From: Cytophagales bacterium Ga0077538 | GTDB lineage: Bacteria; Bacteroidota; Bacteroidia; Cytophagales; Cyclobacteriaceae | Reading direction: 5' to 3' | NCBI GenBank assembly: GCA_001464155.1 | Contig: LNEN01000299.1 | Location: 1-35,517 of the forward strand | DNA length: 35,517 nt | Shown: in pieces, positions 1 through 8,017 of the stretch | Layout of the letters: the number at the start of each line of letters is the position of its first letter | How positions within the stretch are numbered: the first letter of the stretch is position 1 | Notes under the pieces: generated by a model | Seen by the model: only the letters and a program-made list of their open reading frames with translations | Told to the model about the DNA's origin: nothing | Databases searched by the model: none | Translations under genes and position numbers: made by a program

Positions 1-1
1 G

Positions 2-2674
2 ATCAAAGAGAACGGTATCTCCATTTACCGTCCACAGGAAAATGTAAAGGTGTTAGAGGATGGTCGTGCCAACTACGACATTGCCATGCCTTCTACCGAT
101 ACGGCCACCGTTGAAGAAGGCGAGGCATCAGCTTTCTCCTTTGGTATCGACCATTGGGAAGTTGTAGAAGGTACTGTTGTGTATGACGATCAGTCCATGC
201 CCTATAACCTTCAGATCATAGGTCTTAATCACAACGGAAGCGGAGATTTTAGTCAGGACGTATTTGATCTTAAAACCTTTACATCAATCGATACCATTAC
301 CACTTCTTATGATGGCGTGGAATACCTTACCGATAAACGGGCAGAAATTGATGCAGTGATTCAGATCAGCGAAGACTTCTCCAAGTACACCTTTAAAGAA
401 AACAAGGCGAAGCTCAATGACTTTGCCATGAGCTTTGATGGCTGGTTCAAGATGAACGAGAACGACTTTGGAATGGACATCGCCTTCAAGAGTCCGGAGA
501 ATACGTTTAAGAGTTTGCTCTCGCTGGTTCCGGGTATCTACACAAAAGATTTTAATGGGATAGAAACCAATGGAGACTTATCCTTCGGTGGTTTTGTAAA
601 AGGTACGTACAGCGATACGCAAATGCCGGCCTTTAATGTGGCCTTGTTGGTGAAGGATGCCATGTTCAAATATCCTGACTTGCCCACCGCAGTTAACAAC
701 ATCAACCTCGACATGTTGGTAGATAACAAAGACGGTGTGATTGAAAACACCATGGTGGACATTAAGAAGTTCCACATGGACTTTGGTTCTAATCCTGTTG
801 ACGCAAGCTTGTTAATTGAAAACCTGCGCGATTACAGAATGAAAGCCAACTTGGCCGCTAAGCTGAACCTGGCAGAACTCACCTCCATGTTCCCAATCGA
901 AGGGTTGGAGATGAAGGGTTCTTTTGCTGCGGCTATAAAAGCCGAGGGTGTGTATGATAGCATCAACAAAATTATTCCGGTGGTAGATGCGACTATGTCC
1001 TTAAGCAATGGTTACGTGAAGTCGTCTGAGTTCCCGATGCCGATTGAAAGCTTAGGGTTTTCGTCCAGCATTAAAAACACTTCGGGTAAAATGACTGAGA
1101 CCTTCATTAGCGTAAAAGATCTTGGACTTGTATTAGATGGTGAAAAATTCACTTCCGATATGACCTTGCAAAACCTTGACAACTATACCTGGGATGTGAA
1201 AGCAACGGGGGGTATAGACCTGGAGAAGATCACGAAGATTTTCCCCTTGGAGGGAATGAGCCTTGCCGGTAAAGTAGTGGCAGACATTCGTACACAAGGA
1301 AAGATGAGCGACCTGGATGCCGAGCGTTACGATAAATTACCTACGAGCGGAAAGGCTTCCCTGAAAGATTTTAAATACACCGCAACGGATCTTCCGTATG
1401 CCGTTACCATTGCACAATCCGGAATGGTGTTCGATCCGAAGAAAATTGAATTGACGAATACAACCGGTACGATTGGGAAGAGTGACTTCACGGTCACCGG
1501 AGCCGTATCGAATTACTTAGGTTATATTTTTGGTGAGAACGAAACCATCAAGGGCAATGTAGATTTCGCTTCTACCTTGTTGGACTTAAATGAATTTATG
1601 GCGGAAACAGAAACTGCGGAGACAACCGAAACAGATACCGCTTCTTTTGGTGTGATTCCGATTCCGGAGAATATCGATTTCGTACTTCACTCAACGGTAG
1701 CCACAACCAAGATGATGGACTACGTGATCACCAATGCCAAAGGAGACATCATTTTAAAAGACGGCATTGCCAATATGAAAGGCTTAACCTTCAATATGCT
1801 GGGCGGTGCTTTTGGCATTGATGGCAGTTACAATGCGAAAGACATCAATCATCCTCAGTATGATCTAGCCTTGAAAATTGAAAAACTTTCTATTCAACAA
1901 TCCGCTGCATCGTTTTCAATGGTAAAGACCTATGCACCCATTGCCGGTTTAGTGAATGGTGATTTCTCTACAGACTTTAAATTAAAAGGAGAGTTAACAC
2001 AAGACATGATGCCTAACATGGCTACTGTCAATGGTGCGGGTCTCATCAAGATTGCGAAAGCTGCGTTGAAAGATTCGAAACTTGTGTCGGGAGTTACTTC
2101 GTTAACCAAGTTGGATAACACCAGCGAAGTGACGATGAAAGACGTGCTCATGTCTGCTTCTATTAAAGATGGAAGAATGAGTGTACAACCTTTTGATGTA
2201 AGCATGGGCAGTTACAAAACCACCGTGGCAGGAAGCACAGGCTTGGATGGTTCTATCGACTATACGTTGAAGATGGATGTACCCGCGAACAAATTGAGTT
2301 CTTCTCTGGCAGGCTTCACCAATAAGTACACCGGTTCTACTACCGATCCGAACAAGCCAGTGCCGGTAACCATTGGCGTGGGCGGTAACTATGCCAACCC
2401 TACTACTAAACTGATGATGGCAGAGCAGAAGGAGCAAGTGAAAGAAGCGGCCACCGTTGCTGCGAAACAGGAGGCTACCAAGCAAGCCACCGAGTTGGCA
2501 AAGGGAACAGAGGCAGAGAAGCTGGTGAATTCAGTTTTAGGTGGAGGAGATAAGACCAACACAACCGCTACCGACAGTGCCAAGGCACCGGCTACAAAAG
2601 AAGATTTAAGTAAAAAAGTACAAGAAGAGGCTGCTAAGAAAGTGCAGAACTTGTTGAAGAAAAAGAAGAACTAA
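2..2674 (+). CDS. AsmA-like protein, 3' part (5' end outside window)
   Basis: The frame is open from base 2 with no stop upstream, so the protein enters from outside the window and 890 codons are visible. A GTG at 50 is only an internal codon. The visible part is a long chain of beta-rich repeats, with phrases such as 'FPIEGLEMKGS' and 'FPLEGMSLAGK' recurring. The end resembles the AsmA C-terminal domain: residues 'GAGLIKIAKAALKDSKLV', then the 'GSTGLDGSIDYTLKMDVPA' region, then a Lys/Ala/Glu-rich coiled tail ending in a lysine run. AsmA-type proteins of Gram-negative bacteria are anchored in the inner membrane, reach into the periplasm and are linked to outer-membrane assembly or lipid transport. 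The specific role here is not visible. No frameshift is seen. A terminator follows 20 nt after the stop. Confidence 0.85.
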   Translation: MKENGISIYRPQENVKVLEDGRANYDIAMPSTDTATVEEGEASAFSFGIDHWEVVEGTVVYDDQSMPYNLQIIGLNHNGSGDFSQDVFDLKTFTSIDTITTSYDGVEYLTDKRAEIDAVIQISEDFSKYTFKENKAKLNDFAMSFDGWFKMNENDFGMDIAFKSPENTFKSLLSLVPGIYTKDFNGIETNGDLSFGGFVKGTYSDTQMPAFNVALLVKDAMFKYPDLPTAVNNINLDMLVDNKDGVIENTMVDIKKFHMDFGSNPVDASLLIENLRDYRMKANLAAKLNLAELTSMFPIEGLEMKGSFAAAIKAEGVYDSINKIIPVVDATMSLSNGYVKSSEFPMPIESLGFSSSIKNTSGKMTETFISVKDLGLVLDGEKFTSDMTLQNLDNYTWDVKATGGIDLEKITKIFPLEGMSLAGKVVADIRTQGKMSDLDAERYDKLPTSGKASLKDFKYTATDLPYAVTIAQSGMVFDPKKIELTNTTGTIGKSDFTVTGAVSNYLGYIFGENETIKGNVDFASTLLDLNEFMAETETAETTETDTASFGVIPIPENIDFVLHSTVATTKMMDYVITNAKGDIILKDGIANMKGLTFNMLGGAFGIDGSYNAKDINHPQYDLALKIEKLSIQQSAASFSMVKTYAPIAGLVNGDFSTDFKLKGELTQDMMPNMATVNGAGLIKIAKAALKDSKLVSGVTSLTKLDNTSEVTMKDVLMSASIKDGRMSVQPFDVSMGSYKTTVAGSTGLDGSIDYTLKMDVPANKLSSSLAGFTNKYTGSTTDPNKPVPVTIGVGGNYANPTTKLMMAEQKEQVKEAATVAAKQEATKQATELAKGTEAEKLVNSVLGGGDKTNTTATDSAKAPATKEDLSKKVQEEAAKKVQNLLKKKKN

Positions 2675-2694
2675 GAGTTAAGTATTTATAAGGA

Positions 2695-2726
2695 GACCTG
2701 TTGGTAAAAACTGACAGGTCTTTTTT
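2695..2726 (+). terminator. Rho-independent terminator of the AsmA-like gene
   Basis: Arms GACCTGT (2695-2701) and ACAGGTC (2714-2720) are perfect complements, followed at once by six T. It lies 20 nt after the stop codon of the AsmA-like gene. Confidence 0.85.
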
Positions 2727-2766
2727 ATTCTTCAAGATGCAGCTCTTTCGAATTTGTAAACAGCTG

Positions 2767-2854
2767 TTCCGAATTTGCAATTCGGGATAGTATCATTGAT
2801 CTAAGGCAGGGTCACAGACCCTGCGATAGAGCTTCCGAATTACAAATTCGGAAG
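2767..2854. repeat. Cluster of three perfect hairpins (REP-like)
   Basis: Three palindromes follow one another: CCGAATT/AATTCGG (2769-2785, loop TGC), GCAGGGTC/GACCCTGC (2806-2824, loop ACA) and CTTCCGAATT/AATTCGGAAG (2832-2854, loop ACA). The first and third share the core TTCCGAATT, and degenerate copies of it lie just upstream (about 2747-2760) and downstream (about 2861-2875). No T tract follows, so they are not ordinary terminators. They resemble dispersed intergenic palindromes; mobility is inference. Confidence 0.7.
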
Positions 2855-2881
2855 AGCAGAGTTATAAATTCAGAAGAGCAG

Positions 2882-3300
2882 AATAGGACGGTGGCAATAG
2901 TGAACAGGTGTATGACGAGCGCGCAAGTGTACGGTGTCGTCCGCGCATCTGTACTGCAACGAGTGCGCATCGTGCCGAAGGCGAACGTGTAATAGGACGG
3001 TGACAATAGTGAACAGGTGTATGCCGAGTGTGCAAGTGTACGGTGTCGTCCGCGCATCTGTACGGCAACGAGTGTGCATCGTGCCGGAGGCGAACGTGCA
3101 ATAGGACGGTGGCAATAGTGAACAGGTGTATGCCGAGTGTGCAAGTGTACGGTGTTGTCCGCGCATCTGTACGGCAATGAGTGCGCATCGTGCCGGAGGC
3201 GAACGTGTAATAGGACGGTGGCAATAGTGAATTGGTAGATGACAAGTGTGCGATTGTACGGAGGTCATCGCGCATTGGGTCGGAAAGAAGAGTGCAAAAG
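2882..3300. repeat. 109-bp tandem repeat, three full copies plus a decayed fourth
   Basis: The phrase AATAGGACGGTG begins at 2882, 2991, 3100 and 3209, giving an exact period of 109 bp. By eye copies 1 and 2 differ at 8 positions and copies 2 and 3 at 5. Copy 4 matches for about the first 24 bases, then diverges. Units 2 and 3 contain a hairpin with stem CGGCA-CGA/TCG-TGCCG around a 7-nt loop, interrupted by one unpaired A. The period is not a multiple of three, so each frame passes through all three phases. On the minus strand all three frames stay open through the array, giving spurious ORFs. The block is visibly richer in CG dinucleotides than its neighbours. I find no coding logic and no known element. 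Confidence 0.85.
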
Positions 3301-3342
3301 GTATAGGATGTCGCTGCAGCGGAAGCGGTATGCTATCAAAAC

Positions 3343-3369
3343 AAAAAAGCCCTGAAGATCAGGGCTTTT
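3343..3369 (-). terminator. Terminator of the tRNA-Gly/tRNA-Leu operon
   Basis: AAAAGCCCTGA-AGA-TCAGGGCTTTT lies just downstream of tRNA-Leu on the minus strand. Read on minus, the GC stem is followed by a T run (the A run at 3343-3347 on plus). Confidence 0.75.
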
Positions 3370-3382
3370 CGTCACTTGTGTG

Positions 3383-3468
3383 TACCTCGGGCGGGACTTG
3401 AACCCGCACGACTATTACTAGCCACAGGATTTTAAGTCCTGCGTGTCTACCAATTCCACCACCAAGGC
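3383..3468 (-). tRNA. tRNA-Leu (anticodon TAA)
   Basis: The minus strand folds as a class II tRNA of 86 nt. It starts GCCTTGG and has the D arm GTGGAATTGGTAGACAC, an anticodon stem CAGGA/TCCTG around a loop with TAA, a long variable arm and the T arm GCGGG-TTCAAGT-CCCGC, then closes with CCGAGGT and discriminator A. The G1-T72 pair is also seen in E. coli tRNA-Leu. CCA is not encoded (ACACA follows), so the 3' end must be added by nucleotidyltransferase. It decodes UUA, and by wobble UUG. Confidence 0.95.
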
Positions 3469-3487
3469 AGGTTGTGAAACCTTGTGT

Positions 3488-3595
<108 letters not shown>

Positions 3596-3655
3596 TTGGT
3601 ATCCACCGTAGCTTAAGCGGAGGTGGATTTGTCCATTTCTTATCGAAACGGGATG

Positions 3656-3686
3656 CAAATTTAGGCAAGCTTTCTAAAAATGCAAA
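3656..3686 (-). promoter_or_regulatory. Consensus Bacteroidota promoter of the tRNA operon
   Basis: On the minus strand TTTG (3683-3686) is followed by exactly 19 nt and then TAAATTTG (3656-3663), a full match to TTTG-N19-TAnnTTTG. Transcription would begin near 3649, leaving a leader of about 54 nt before tRNA-Gly. The leader contains an ATCCACC/GGTGGAT stem (3601-3628). Confidence 0.8.
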
Positions 3687-3710
3687 CGACTGTTAAAAAA
3701 TGCTTTCTTT

Positions 3711-4598
3711 TTACGCATTGTTCTTGGAATACTTGATGTGTTTGGGCACTTCCTTTAAATCCCAGATAAGACCAACGGCCTGAAGTCCACGGAGTATGTA
3801 ATACGTAATGTCTATCTCCCACCAAAAGAACCCTTGTCTTCCAGCGGTTTCATAATAGTGGTGATTGTTGTGCCAGCCTTCACCCAAGGTTACCAGGGCC
3901 AACCACAAACTGTTACGGCTTTCATCACCCGACTCATAGCGCTGGGTACCCACTTTGTGCATGATGGAGTTGATGGAGAAAGTAGCGTGGTAGAGAATAA
4001 CCGTACTTAAGAAAAAGCCAATTAATAACGTAGACATACCGGCTGCGCTAAACATGGCGAAAATACTACCACCATTCACAATGCCACCGAGGGCAGTGAC
4101 GACAAGCGCCAGAATTACCGGAGGGACTAAGTAATGTTCATTCAACCAAACCAACTCGGGATACTTGGCATAATCGCCAATTACTTTATAGTCTGTTTTC
4201 TTAAAGTCAGGGCCTACGATCCAACCAATGTGTGAATACCAGAAGCCATAAATTTTCATCGAGTGCGGATCAGCCGGAGTATCGCTGTGGCGATGGTGAT
4301 GACGGTGATGAGCAGCCCACCAGAGTGCACCTTTTTGTGCTGTAGTCTGCGACATAAAGGCAATCACAAACTGAAACCAACGAGAAGTTTTATACGATTT
4401 ATGAGCGAAGTAGCGATGGTAGCCCCCCGTTACCCAAAACATGCGAATGAAATAAAGCACGCCACACACAATCCAATCGAAAAGAGTGGCCCCTGTGTAA
4501 AGGGCAGCTAAGGGCAATAAGTGCACAAGAGCAAAGGCAATTTCTTGCTTGAGGTTGGGCTTGTTTCGTACCTCGGGGGTCATGCTTACGTCTGTCAT
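3711..4598 (-). CDS. Acyl-CoA/acyl-lipid desaturase (delta-9 type)
   Basis: This 295-residue membrane protein inserts a cis double bond into fatty-acyl chains, using a di-iron centre and an electron donor. The three histidine boxes are clear: HRYFAH (61-66), HHRHHHRHSD (97-106) and EGWHNNHH (240-247). An extra conserved His lies in YHATFSINS (about 204). Hydrophobic stretches near 22-55 and 155-203 fit the four-helix topology of the family. The order and spacing of the boxes match stearoyl-CoA delta-9 desaturases; regioselectivity is inferred from the family. It is transcribed away from the ECF sigma gene, with 168 bp between them. A second, different desaturase lies on the other side of that gene. 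Confidence 0.9.
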   Translation of the reverse strand: MTDVSMTPEVRNKPNLKQEIAFALVHLLPLAALYTGATLFDWIVCGVLYFIRMFWVTGGYHRYFAHKSYKTSRWFQFVIAFMSQTTAQKGALWWAAHHRHHHRHSDTPADPHSMKIYGFWYSHIGWIVGPDFKKTDYKVIGDYAKYPELVWLNEHYLVPPVILALVVTALGGIVNGGSIFAMFSAAGMSTLLIGFFLSTVILYHATFSINSIMHKVGTQRYESGDESRNSLWLALVTLGEGWHNNHHYYETAGRQGFFWWEIDITYYILRGLQAVGLIWDLKEVPKHIKYSKNNA

Positions 4599-4753
4599 TT
4601 CTGAATGGTTTCGCCTTACAAAAATCGCTTCTTAATCGGTAAAACGAACACAGACTGGGATTAATTCTTAAGTCAGGTAGGATTAAGTGATTTTTTGCCA
4701 AATCTGGCATAAAAAGCCCGAAAAATTATCTAAGTAAAGAGTCAGATAAGCCG

Positions 4754-4769
4754 TATCTTTGTTGCCTTG
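4754..4769 (+). promoter_or_regulatory. -7 element next to the sigma-factor start codon
   Basis: TATCTTTG (4754-4761) matches TAnnTTTG and ends 5 nt before the TTG start at 4767, so the predicted transcription start falls at or next to the start codon. I see no matching TTTG at 17-23 nt upstream. Confidence 0.5.
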
Positions 4770-5387
4770 AATCCTGCACAAACCATAACCTTGTATCAAC
4801 CCTTGCTGCACACCATTGCCTATAATTTGGTGCGCTCGAAAGCCGATGCTGAAGACATTGTTCAGGAGACTTTTCTGAAATGGCTGAGCATCGATCAGCA
4901 AAAAATTGAAAACACGAAGGCGTATTTGATAAAAGCCGTTACCAATAACTGCCTCAATCATCTCAATTCCTTGAAAAGGAAGAAAACGGAATACCTTGAG
5001 TCATTTCATTTGCCAGAGTTTTTGCAGAAATCCAAAGAGACAAACCTCTCTAAGCTAGATGAGGAGGTAAACCTGAAAGTGGCGTTTACGGTCTTAAACA
5101 CCAAGCTGGAACCGTTGGAAAGGGCTGTTTTCCTCTTAAAGGAGGTCTTCGATTTTGATTATGATTCGCTGCAGGTGGCCTTGGATAAAAAGAAGGATCA
5201 TTGTCGCCAGTTATTAAGTCGCGCGAAGAAGAAGTTAAACGAAGAGACGGCCAAAATGCATTTTGACCTTCCGGATACAGCTAAAATGATGGAAAGCTTC
5301 AAAAGTGCCTGCGACCTGAACAATGCTTCCGACTTCATAGATCAGCTCAAAAAGGACATTTCTACCACCCTTCGAAAGAAATTTTAA
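4767..5387 (+). CDS. ECF-type RNA polymerase sigma factor with short C-terminal extension
   Basis: This 206-residue protein carries sigma region 2 (about 9-40, with ADAEDIVQETFLKW) and region 4 (about 113-158, with LEPLERAVFLLKEVFDFDY followed by a helix-turn-helix). After residue 165 the segment PDTAKMMESFKSACDLNNAS resembles the first helix of the SnoaL-like domain found in SigJ/ECF41-type sigma factors, but the protein ends there, so that domain looks truncated. The TTG start is chosen because an in-frame stop lies at 4746 and no ATG or GTG occurs between it and the conserved region. No anti-sigma gene is adjacent. It sits between two desaturase genes, 108 nt upstream of the second, which suggests (inference) control of membrane lipid composition. 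Confidence 0.85.
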   Translation: MNPAQTITLYQPLLHTIAYNLVRSKADAEDIVQETFLKWLSIDQQKIENTKAYLIKAVTNNCLNHLNSLKRKKTEYLESFHLPEFLQKSKETNLSKLDEEVNLKVAFTVLNTKLEPLERAVFLLKEVFDFDYDSLQVALDKKKDHCRQLLSRAKKKLNEETAKMHFDLPDTAKMMESFKSACDLNNASDFIDQLKKDISTTLRKKF

Positions 5388-5495
5388 AATTCTTTCACAT
5401 TTCTGTCACAAATCAATCCGTCACTTGTCTTACAGGCTCATTCAGGCACGTAGTGTCATGCGTGATTTGTTTAACATTTAACCTATTCCTACAGA

Positions 5496-6266
5496 ATGGC
5501 CGTAATTTTCACCTTTTTCGCAGCACATTGGTATTTGTCGCTGTTTTTCCAAACGTTCTTCTTGCATCGCTATGCTTCTCACAAGGCCTTTACGATGAAC
5601 AAGACCACCGAAAAGATTTTCTATGTATTGACCTGGATATTCCAAGGGTCCAACTATTTAAGCCCTTATGGCTATGGCGTCATGCACCGCATGCACCATG
5701 CTTACGCGGATACTGAAAACGATCCACACTCACCCAAGTACGATGAGACCATCTGGAACATGATGTGGAAGACCAAAACAATTTATTCTGATATCGCGAA
5801 TAAGAAGTTTATTCCCGATGCACGCTTTACAGAAGGAGTGCCTAACTGGGAAGCCTTTGATAAGTTTGCGCGCTCATGGCCGTCACGTATTTTCTGGGGC
5901 TTAGTATACACGTCTATGTATGTGATGTTCGCTACCCAGTGGTGGTTATGGTTGTTGTTGCCCTTGCAATTTTTAATGAGCCCTATTCACGGTGCCATTA
6001 TCAACTGGTTTGCGCACAAGTATGGCTATCGCAATTTTGAAGTGGGAGATACCTCACGCAACTTCCTGCCTACCGATGTTTTGATGATGGGCGAAAGCTA
6101 TCACAACAATCACCACAAATATGGCTCACGCGCCAACTTTGGTGGCATCCGTTGGCACGAGATTGACCCTACGTATCAGGTCATAAAAGTGTTGAATGTG
6201 TTGGGCATCATTAAGCTTACCAAGCAAAAGGAAATTAACCTGGAAGCAGTTCAAAAAGCCGCGTAA
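5496..6266 (+). CDS. Fatty-acid desaturase (second, distinct type)
   Basis: This 256-residue integral membrane protein has the histidine boxes of the fatty-acid desaturase family: HRYASH (24-29), HRMHHAYADTENDPHSP (64-80) and ESYHNNHH (200-207). A conserved His lies in WFAHKYGYRNF (about 174). It starts almost at the first box and so is shorter at the N terminus than the desaturase at 3711-4598. The two differ clearly, so this is not a recent duplication. The ATG at 5496 is preceded by an AT-rich leader. It lies 108 nt after the ECF sigma gene and may be cotranscribed with it. Substrate and double-bond position cannot be read from sequence. Confidence 0.88.
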   Translation: MAVIFTFFAAHWYLSLFFQTFFLHRYASHKAFTMNKTTEKIFYVLTWIFQGSNYLSPYGYGVMHRMHHAYADTENDPHSPKYDETIWNMMWKTKTIYSDIANKKFIPDARFTEGVPNWEAFDKFARSWPSRIFWGLVYTSMYVMFATQWWLWLLLPLQFLMSPIHGAIINWFAHKYGYRNFEVGDTSRNFLPTDVLMMGESYHNNHHKYGSRANFGGIRWHEIDPTYQVIKVLNVLGIIKLTKQKEINLEAVQKAA

Positions 6267-6295
6267 TCGGCTCCTTTTGAGGCTTTTAAAACTTT

Positions 6296-6327
6296 AGGCA
6301 GGATTGTAATTAATTCTGCCTATTTTT
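6296..6327 (+). terminator. Terminator-like hairpin overlapping the next promoter
   Basis: AGGCAG (6296-6301) pairs with CTGCCT (6316-6321), with a further short ATT/AAT pairing inside, and TATTTTT follows. It lies 30 nt after the desaturase stop. Its T tract is also the -7 element of the cold-shock gene. Confidence 0.5.
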
Positions 6328-6328
6328 G
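6321..6328 (+). promoter_or_regulatory. -7 element of the cold-shock gene
   Basis: TATTTTTG matches TAnnTTTG exactly. A start near 6335 would leave about 30 nt of leader. No well-placed TTTG is seen upstream; the nearest TTG (6304-6306) is only 14 nt away. Confidence 0.55.
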
Positions 6329-6364
6329 TGCCTTAATTATTTTAACACAATTATCACATCACAA

Positions 6365-6559
6365 ATGAAACAAGGAACAGTAAAGTTCTTTAACCAGACC
6401 AAAGGTTTTGGCTTTGTTAAGGAAACAGCAACAGGTGAAGAGTTTTTCGTTCACGTATCAGGTCTAGTTGACGAGATCCGCGAAAACGATGCTATCACTT
6501 TTGAAGTACAGCAAGGTAAGAAAGGCTTAAATGCCGTAAAGGTTCGTTTAGCCAACTAA
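6365..6559 (+). CDS. Cold-shock domain protein (CspA family)
   Basis: This 64-residue protein is a single cold-shock domain, an OB-fold that binds single-stranded RNA or DNA. RNP1 (KGFGFV) and RNP2 (EFFVHVSGL) are both visible, and the opening MKQGTVKFFNQTKGFGFV is typical. The ATG at 6365 is preferred to an in-frame ATG at 6326, because that one lies inside the promoter region and would add 13 residues that do not belong to the family. The DEAD-box helicase gene follows after a terminator. Cold-shock proteins and such helicases both act on RNA structure, so the neighbours fit functionally. Confidence 0.93.
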   Translation: MKQGTVKFFNQTKGFGFVKETATGEEFFVHVSGLVDEIRENDAITFEVQQGKKGLNAVKVRLAN

Positions 6560-6582
6560 TTTTATATTAGTAACAAAACACG

Positions 6583-6612
6583 AAAGCCCCGCCTTATAAC
6601 GGGGCTTTTGAT
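6583..6612 (+). terminator. Rho-independent terminator of the cold-shock gene
   Basis: AAAGCCCC (6583-6590) pairs with GGGGCTTT (6601-6608), followed by a short T-rich tail. It lies 23 nt after the stop codon. Confidence 0.8.
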
Positions 6613-6625
6613 TTTCTCTCCCTCT

Positions 6626-6686
6626 GTCACGTTGAGCCTGTCGAAACGTGTTCCCCCTCAATGGCCTTCGACAAACTCAGGCTGAC
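6626..6686. repeat. Imperfect inverted repeat of dispersed type
   Basis: GTCACGTTGAGCCTGTCGA (6626-6644) and TCGACAAACTCAGGCTGAC (6668-6686) form an imperfect inverted pair between the csp terminator and the helicase gene. The GTTGAGCCTGTCGAA motif is, from general knowledge, a widely dispersed intergenic sequence. There is no coding content. Confidence 0.5.
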
Positions 6687-6712
6687 ATTCCGAAAAACAA
6701 CTAACTACTACA

Positions 6713-7936
6713 GTGACATTCCACGATTTCAACTTTGAAGCGCGTTTGGCCGAAGGCCTCGACTCGATGAACTACACCAAGCCTACCCCTATTCAGGAGC
6801 AGGCCATCCCACTTATTTTACAAGGGCACGATTTAATTGCCTGTGCCCAAACGGGTACCGGAAAAACAGCTGCCTACATTTTGCCAGTGTTGCATAAAAT
6901 GATCAATTCCGATCATCGACATCTCAACACATTGATCATAGCGCCAACGCGTGAATTGGCGCAACAGATCGATCAGCAGATTGAAGGCTTTGCTTATTTC
7001 ACAGGTGTAAGTTCCATACCGGTTTACGGTGGTGGAGATGGTGCCACCTGGGATCAGCAAAAAAGAGCCCTCGAACGCGGAGCAGATATGATCATCGCAA
7101 CTCCGGGTCGATTAATCGCCTTACTGGCATCAGGCACTATTGATCTGTCACACTTACAACATTTGATTTTAGATGAAGCCGATCGAATGCTCGACATGGG
7201 TTTCTATGACGACATTGTAAAAATTATCAACTACCTGCCGAAGAAAAGACAAACGCTCTTGTTCTCAGCTACCATGCCTCCGAAGATCCGGCAATTGGCT
7301 ACGAAGATTTTAGTCAATCAAAAAGAAATCAACATTGCCATCTCTAAACCAGCGGCTGGTATTTTACAACAAGCCTATGTAGTATACGATGCACAAAAGA
7401 TGCCGTTGATCAAGCACATCCTTACGGCCGATACCTACAACAGTGTGATTATTTTTTGCTCTACCAAAGATGGGGCAAAAGCCTTAGACCGCTCGTTTCA
7501 AAAAACCGGCTTGAAGGCAAGTGCCTTTCATTCCGATCTGGAGCAAGCAGAGCGCGAAGAAATCATGCGTGCTTTTAAGAGCAAGCAAATCAATATCATC
7601 ATTGGTACCGATGTGCTTTCGCGCGGTATTGATGTGGATGGAATCGACTTGGTTATCAATGCCGATGCCCCGCCCGATCCGGAGGATTACATCCACCGTG
7701 TGGGCCGTACCGCTCGTGCCGAACGAACAGGCACCGCCATCACCCTTATTAATGAAAGAGATCAACGAAGATTTTTCAGCATTGAAAGTCTGATCGGACA
7801 AGAGATTCCAAAATTGCCCTTGCCGGCTGAGTTGGGTGAAGGTCCGGTCTACGAGCCGGAGACAAAAAAGAAAAGCGTAGGATTTAACAAGGGTGGAAAG
7901 TTTAGAGGCAAGAAGGGTGTTGTAAAGAGAAGGTAG
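6713..7936 (+). CDS. DEAD-box ATP-dependent RNA helicase (RhlE-like)
   Basis: This 407-residue cytoplasmic helicase unwinds RNA duplexes with ATP. In order it shows the Q motif (about 5-30, ending PTPIQEQAIP), Walker A AQTGTGKT (45-52), PTRELAQQ (78-85), DEAD (154-157), SAT (185-187), and near the end DVLSRGIDVDGIDLVIN and HRVGRTARAE. The tail is short and basic, ending KGGKFRGKKGVVKRR, as in RhlE-type proteins that act in ribosome assembly and RNA decay. The GTG at 6713 is chosen because the protein then begins MTFHDFNF, the usual opening just before the Q motif. The assignment within RhlE/DeaD/CsdA is by similarity only. Confidence 0.92.
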   Translation: MTFHDFNFEARLAEGLDSMNYTKPTPIQEQAIPLILQGHDLIACAQTGTGKTAAYILPVLHKMINSDHRHLNTLIIAPTRELAQQIDQQIEGFAYFTGVSSIPVYGGGDGATWDQQKRALERGADMIIATPGRLIALLASGTIDLSHLQHLILDEADRMLDMGFYDDIVKIINYLPKKRQTLLFSATMPPKIRQLATKILVNQKEINIAISKPAAGILQQAYVVYDAQKMPLIKHILTADTYNSVIIFCSTKDGAKALDRSFQKTGLKASAFHSDLEQAEREEIMRAFKSKQINIIIGTDVLSRGIDVDGIDLVINADAPPDPEDYIHRVGRTARAERTGTAITLINERDQRRFFSIESLIGQEIPKLPLPAELGEGPVYEPETKKKSVGFNKGGKFRGKKGVVKRR

Positions 7937-8017
7937 AAGAGATTCTGCACCTGCATGACTTGTTATTTTTTAGGGCATTCGCTCTAAGTGAATTGCCAAT
8001 AAAGTATCTTTCACACG

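Noticed and set aside
2812-3275. Three long minus-strand ORFs rich in Thr, His and Cys
   Set aside because: All three frames are open only because a 109-bp tandem unit is read in all three phases; the peptides are repeats of each other with no family or start signals.
2882-3300. CRISPR array
   Set aside because: The repeat unit is continuous at 109 bp, with no alternation of short repeats and unique spacers, and no cas genes are near.
5453-5716. Overlapping 87-aa ORF in the second desaturase gene
   Set aside because: It is an out-of-frame shadow of the desaturase, whose histidine boxes are in the other frame.
6326-6364. Upstream ATG as start of the cold-shock protein
   Set aside because: It lies inside the promoter region and adds 13 residues foreign to the family; the ATG at 6365 fits.
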